Assembly: GCF_031626875.1 (NCBI RefSeq)
Contig: NZ_JANDMF010000017.1
Coordinates: 1 to 64,000, forward strand
DNA: 64,000 nucleotides
From: Clostridium sp031626875
GTDB taxonomy: Bacteria; Bacillota; Clostridia; Clostridiales; Clostridiaceae
Reading direction: 5' to 3'
In this document: piece after piece, positions 60,994 through 64,000 of the stretch
How the letters are laid out: each line of letters begins with the position of its first letter
How positions within the stretch are numbered: position 1 is the stretch's first letter
The notes under the pieces: model-generated
Databases searched by the model: none
What the model was told of the DNA's origin: nothing
What the model saw: only the letters and a program-made list of their open reading frames with translations
Position numbers and translations under genes: made by a program

Positions 60994-61731
60994 TTAATTT
61001 TGGACTAAGGTTAAAGGCTGGTTATTTACTGAATCAGCCACTTTTGAAGTAGAGCAGGTTGCATCAGCTATTGTAGCTTTTCTGTTTACAACTTTTAATA
61101 AACTACCATCTTCAAATTGAACTTTTGATACTTGAACAAAGCAATAAGAATTTGTAATTGGTATATAACTTTGTCCTACAGCTTTAAGTTCCCCTCTTAA
61201 TCTATAATTTTTTTGACCCATATCATGTAAATATTTCAACAACTGTTTATTTTTATCCTCTGTAGTAGTTACTTGCTTTGCATTTACATTAGTATAAGTT
61301 CTCCAATAATTACTAGAATTAGATGCAAACTTTAATCCTAAAATTCCATTTAAAAGAGTTGCTGTTGAATATCCATTTTTATATTCTTCACTTCTAGTTA
61401 TTTTGTTATATTCTTCTGCTGTAAATAAGTTTTTATTATTTTCAATAAATTCTACTAATTCATCTTGAGTTATGCATTTAACTTTAACATCAACATCTAT
61501 ATCAGTCATAGCTCCTTTGGTTAAACACACACTAGTTTTTGCAACAGCTCCATATCCATTAGTTATTTTGAATTCTGAATAATCTTTAAGATTATTTTCA
61601 GTTTGTTCTGGTGCTAAAGGTATTTTATTGAGAGTTGAGACTTTAGCTGAAGCTTTTACTGAGCCTAGTGTAAAAATCATACTAGCTACAACTAGACAAT
61701 TGATTACTTTTTTTATTGATTTCCTTAACAT
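60994..61731 (-). CDS. Secreted paralogue 1 of an unknown family
   Basis: A 245-residue exported protein with a signal peptide (about 1-29, CLVVASMIFTLGSVKASA). It shares its whole length with the proteins at 61998 and 62966: KDYSEFKITNGYGAVAKTSV, ITQDELVEFIENNK, NGILGLKF, LHDMGQKNYRLRGELKAVGQ, YCFVQVSKVQFEDGSLLKVV. It is the most divergent of the three. No named domain was recognised. The repeated N-terminal hydrophobic motif and beta-rich second half suggest a secreted ligand-binding or matrix protein. GGGGGC ribosome site. Confidence 0.75.
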   Translation of the reverse strand: MLRKSIKKVINCLVVASMIFTLGSVKASAKVSTLNKIPLAPEQTENNLKDYSEFKITNGYGAVAKTSVCLTKGAMTDIDVDVKVKCITQDELVEFIENNKNLFTAEEYNKITRSEEYKNGYSTATLLNGILGLKFASNSSNYWRTYTNVNAKQVTTTEDKNKQLLKYLHDMGQKNYRLRGELKAVGQSYIPITNSYCFVQVSKVQFEDGSLLKVVNRKATIADATCSTSKVADSVNNQPLTLVQN

Positions 61732-61787
61732 TACTTGCCCCCTATTAAATTGTTAATCAATTCTATAAGACCTTTTACAACAAACAT

Positions 61788-61815
61788 ATTATATTATGCA
61801 TCCTGTCAGTATCAA
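61788..61815 (-). promoter_or_regulatory. Promoter of secreted paralogue 1
   Basis: Minus strand TTGATA (61815-61810), 16 bp, TATAAT (61793-61788), about 57 bases before the start codon. Confidence 0.7.
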
Positions 61816-61911
61816 AAAAATAAGTAATTTTATAAAATATATGTTTCAGATAGAATTATAAACATAAAATTCAATTGAAATAGTAAAGGTCTATATTTTT
61901 TTAACATAAAT

Positions 61912-61954
61912 AAGACTGTTAAAAAGAAATGTTATTATTCTTTTTAACAGTCTT
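61912..61954 (-). terminator. Terminator of secreted paralogue 2
   Basis: AAGACTGTTAAAAAG (61912-61926) pairs perfectly with 61940-61954; AT-rich run follows on the minus strand. Confidence 0.82.
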
Positions 61955-61997
61955 TTGTTCTTCCAAAAGTAATAAAATTATCAGAATATATTATTTT

Positions 61998-62726
61998 TTA
62001 AAGTTCGTTTAATATTAAAGGCCCATTATCAGAAGATCCTGATACCTTTGAAGTAGATGCATTTGCATCACCAACATTTGCCTTTGTATTCACAACCTTT
62101 AATATATTACCATCTTGGAATTGTACTCTTGATACTTCTACAAAGCAATATGCTACAGTTGGTATGTAACTTTGTCCAACAGCTGTAAGCTTACCACTTA
62201 ATTCGTAGCTATGTTGAGTAAGATCATGTAAAGATTTTACAAGTTGTTGATTTTGTTTGTCACTAGTGCTTACTTGTTTACCATTTACATTAGTGTATGC
62301 TCCCCAAGCGTTATTAGCATCAAACTTTAATCCTAAAATTCCATTTAAAAGAGTTGCAGCAGAGCAACCATTTTGGTATGCAGCACTTTGAGTTATTTGG
62401 CTATATTGTTCTGTTGTGAAAGAGCTTTTATTGTTTTCAATAAATTCTACTAAGTCATCTTGAGTTACACATGTAACTTTAACTTTTACATCAATGTTTG
62501 CAGTAGCTCCCTTAGTTAAACTTATTCCTGTCTTTCCCACAGCACCATAACCATTAGTAATTTTGAATGATGAATAATCTTCAAGGTTTGTATCAGTTTG
62601 TTCTGATGTTAAAGCTGGTTGATTTGATTCTGCAGCTTTAGCTGAAACTGGCGCAAATCCTATTGCGAAAACCATTGCAGCTGCTAATAAACAGTTAATT
62701 ACTCTTTTTGTTGATTTGTTCAACAT
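61998..62726 (-). CDS. Secreted paralogue 2 of an unknown family
   Basis: A 242-residue exported protein with signal peptide (about 1-31, LLAAAMVFAIGFAPVSAKA). Close to paralogue 3: EDYSSFKITNGYGAVGKTGI, FIENNKSSFTTEQYSQITQS, SLHDLTQHSYELSGKLTAVG, and the same end SGSSDNGPLILNEL. Two Cys positions (in CVTQDD and YCFVEV) are conserved in all three. Function unknown. A strong GGGGGGGA ribosome site suggests high expression. Confidence 0.75.
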   Translation of the reverse strand: MLNKSTKRVINCLLAAAMVFAIGFAPVSAKAAESNQPALTSEQTDTNLEDYSSFKITNGYGAVGKTGISLTKGATANIDVKVKVTCVTQDDLVEFIENNKSSFTTEQYSQITQSAAYQNGCSAATLLNGILGLKFDANNAWGAYTNVNGKQVSTSDKQNQQLVKSLHDLTQHSYELSGKLTAVGQSYIPTVAYCFVEVSRVQFQDGNILKVVNTKANVGDANASTSKVSGSSDNGPLILNEL

Positions 62727-62784
62727 AAATTTTCCCCCCCAGTTAATTAAAATTTTTAATATTTATGTGAATTACTTCACACTC

Positions 62785-62812
62785 AACATATTATATTATA
62801 CTTTTTTGTCAA
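62785..62812 (-). promoter_or_regulatory. Likely promoter of secreted paralogue 2
   Basis: Minus strand TTGACA (62812-62807), 16 bp, TATGTT (62790-62785). Two overlapping TATAAT strings lie in between at poorer spacing. Confidence 0.5.
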
Positions 62813-62917
62813 AAACAAGTAATTATGTGAGAATTTTAGTGCTTATATCTAAAATGTATTTTTATACAATATATAGTTGAACTATAAATTATAATTATAT
62901 TCTTTTCAATAATTAAA

Positions 62918-62939
62918 GCTGTCAAAAAAATTTGACAGC
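62918..62939 (-). terminator. Terminator of secreted paralogue 3
   Basis: GCTGTCAAA (62918-62926) pairs with TTTGACAGC (62931-62939), 4-nt loop, followed on the minus strand by TTTAATTATT. Confidence 0.85.
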
Positions 62940-62965
62940 CTTGCAAATTATAAATATATTAAATT

Positions 62966-63700
62966 CTAAAGTTCATTTAAAATTAAAGGTGGATTATCTG
63001 ATGATCCTGATACATTTGAAGTTGATCCATTTGAATCCCCTACATTAGCTGTTGTATTTACAACTTTTAATGTAGTTCCATCTTGAAATTGAATCCTTGA
63101 CACTTCAACAAAACAATAAGCTATAGTTGGCACACGACTTTGACCTACAGCTGTAATTCTACCACTTAATTCATAAGTTTGTTGAGTTAGATCATGTAAA
63201 GATTTTAAGAATTCTTTATCTCCATCATTTGCAGTAGTTACTTGTTTAGCATTAGCATTTTTATAAGTACCCCAAGCATTACCTGAATTTTTGCTAAATT
63301 TCAATCCTAACATACCATTTAAAATGCTTGCCGCAGAATTACCTTTTTTATATGTAGCATTTTGAGTTATCTGGCTATATTGGTCTGTTGTAAATGAATT
63401 TTTATTATTTTGAACAAAATCCAATAGTTGATCTTCAGTTATACATGTAACTTTAATATTAACTTTTATATCTGCTGAAGCTCCTTTAGTTAAAACAACA
63501 CCAGCTTTACCAACTACTCCATACCCATTAGTAATCTTAAATGATGAATAGTCTTCAAGAGTCTTTTCATTTATTGCTGATTCTAAGGATGCTTTGCTAT
63601 AATCTAAAGATTTAGCTGAAGCCGGTGCATGTCCCACTGCTAGAACCATAGCTGCTATTAATATACAATTAATAGTTCTTCTAATTGTTTTTTTTAACAT
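62966..63700 (-). CDS. Secreted paralogue 3 of an unknown family
   Basis: A 244-residue exported protein with signal peptide (about 1-29, LIAAMVLAVGHAPASA). Nearly colinear with paralogue 2: EDYSSFKITNGYGVVGKAGV, FVQNNKNSFTTDQYSQITQN, SLHDLTQQTYELSGRITAVG, SGSSDNPPLILNEL. First of the tandem array in transcription order, but each member has its own promoter and terminator. Function unknown. Confidence 0.75.
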   Translation of the reverse strand: MLKKTIRRTINCILIAAMVLAVGHAPASAKSLDYSKASLESAINEKTLEDYSSFKITNGYGVVGKAGVVLTKGASADIKVNIKVTCITEDQLLDFVQNNKNSFTTDQYSQITQNATYKKGNSAASILNGMLGLKFSKNSGNAWGTYKNANAKQVTTANDGDKEFLKSLHDLTQQTYELSGRITAVGQSRVPTIAYCFVEVSRIQFQDGTTLKVVNTTANVGDSNGSTSNVSGSSDNPPLILNEL

Positions 63701-63756
63701 AATTGTTTCCCCCTTAAGAAAATATTTTTTTACTACTTATGTAAATTTTCTCAATA

Positions 63757-63785
63757 AGTATATTATAAATTTTTCCTAAAATCAA
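63757..63785 (-). promoter_or_regulatory. Promoter of secreted paralogue 3
   Basis: Minus strand TTGATT (63785-63780), 17 bp, TATACT (63762-63757), about 57 bases before the start codon, like that of paralogue 1. Confidence 0.65.
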
Positions 63786-63934
63786 CAAATAGTGAAATTG
63801 TTAACTTTCGCCATTTATTAAGATTCTTCATAAATTATTCCTATTACTTTTTATTAATGTTATACTATATTTGATTACCTAAATTTTTAAAATAGAAATT
63901 TAGATGTAAATATTAACTAATGAGGAGAAGGTTT

Positions 63935-64000
63935 ATGAAATTATTAAAGAAATTTTTAACTATTATTTGTTCACTTATTTTAATGCTATCCTTATTTGGT
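63935..64000 (+). CDS. Start of an exported protein (cut by the window end)
   Basis: ATG at 63935 after AGGAGAAGG. The 22 visible codons, MKLLKKFLTIICSLILMLSL..., form a basic start and hydrophobic core of a signal peptide. Product unknown. Diverges from the secreted paralogue array. Confidence 0.6.
   Translation, partial: MKLLKKFLTIICSLILMLSLFG

Overview
The window is very AT-rich, with strong GGAGG-type ribosome binding sites and protein families typical of low-GC Gram-positive anaerobes. These include FlxA-like proteins, a Clostridium-type Tad pilus locus, an LXG-type toxin, a DegS/DegU-type two-component pair and many PadR regulators. A Clostridium sensu stricto chromosome is the best guess; the species cannot be told. 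Almost all genes lie on the minus strand. I saw no rRNA, tRNA or CRISPR array.

Layout, part 1. 0.1-2.5 kb: a GtrB-like glycosyltransferase and a polytopic membrane protein. 2.9-5.7 kb: a PLD-motif protein and a membrane-anchored polysaccharide deacetylase whose promoter carries 11-bp phased repeats. 5.8-17.2 kb: a complete Tad/Flp pilus locus. Read in the minus direction it holds a solute-binding protein, prepilin peptidase, DegS-like kinase, LuxR-type regulator, a 58-residue Flp pilin, TadE, TadG, CpaB (with a LysM tail), TadZ/CpaE, CpaF, TadB, TadC, a DUF192 protein and a small hypothetical protein. Three copies of GGGACAAATGTCCC lie between the regulator and the pilin promoter. 17.4-29 kb: an endolysin-like GH25 lysozyme, a Nudix hydrolase, a PLD-helicase, a FlxA-like protein, two PadR loci (one frameshifted), a SEL1 protein, a pRiA4b ORF-3-like protein and decayed genes.

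Layout, part 2. 29.25-29.72 kb: a compact unit with every hallmark of a type I toxin-antitoxin. It has a 53-codon hydrophobic ORF with a hairpin-sequestered ribosome binding site, an extended -10 promoter, and a convergent antisense RNA that shares its terminator. 29.8-39.9 kb: a defence island with a DUF2075 nuclease-helicase, a D12-class adenine methylase, a PUA-like/DUF3883 protein, a cytosine methylase beside a Sau3AI-like (GATC) endonuclease, and a second PLD-helicase. 40-47.4 kb: poorly characterised cytoplasmic proteins (MazG-like, L7/L12-like membrane protein, DUF6933/pRiA4b, RQC-minor, YfaP). 47.6-55.4 kb: a type VII polymorphic toxin locus. A full LXG-like toxin with its helical partner and immunity gene is followed by displaced toxin C-termini and immunity genes, and is interrupted by a decayed IS110 element. 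55.6-64 kb: a chemoreceptor, a beta-CASP MBL protein, a secreted Gly/Asn-rich protein, three tandem secreted paralogues, and the start of a plus-strand exported protein.

The most unusual signals are the type I TA-like unit with a possible second copy of its RNA motif near 44.95 kb, the repeated palindromes before the flp promoter, the 20-bp inverted repeat that buries the ribosome binding site of the adenine methylase, and the toxin-immunity cassette array.
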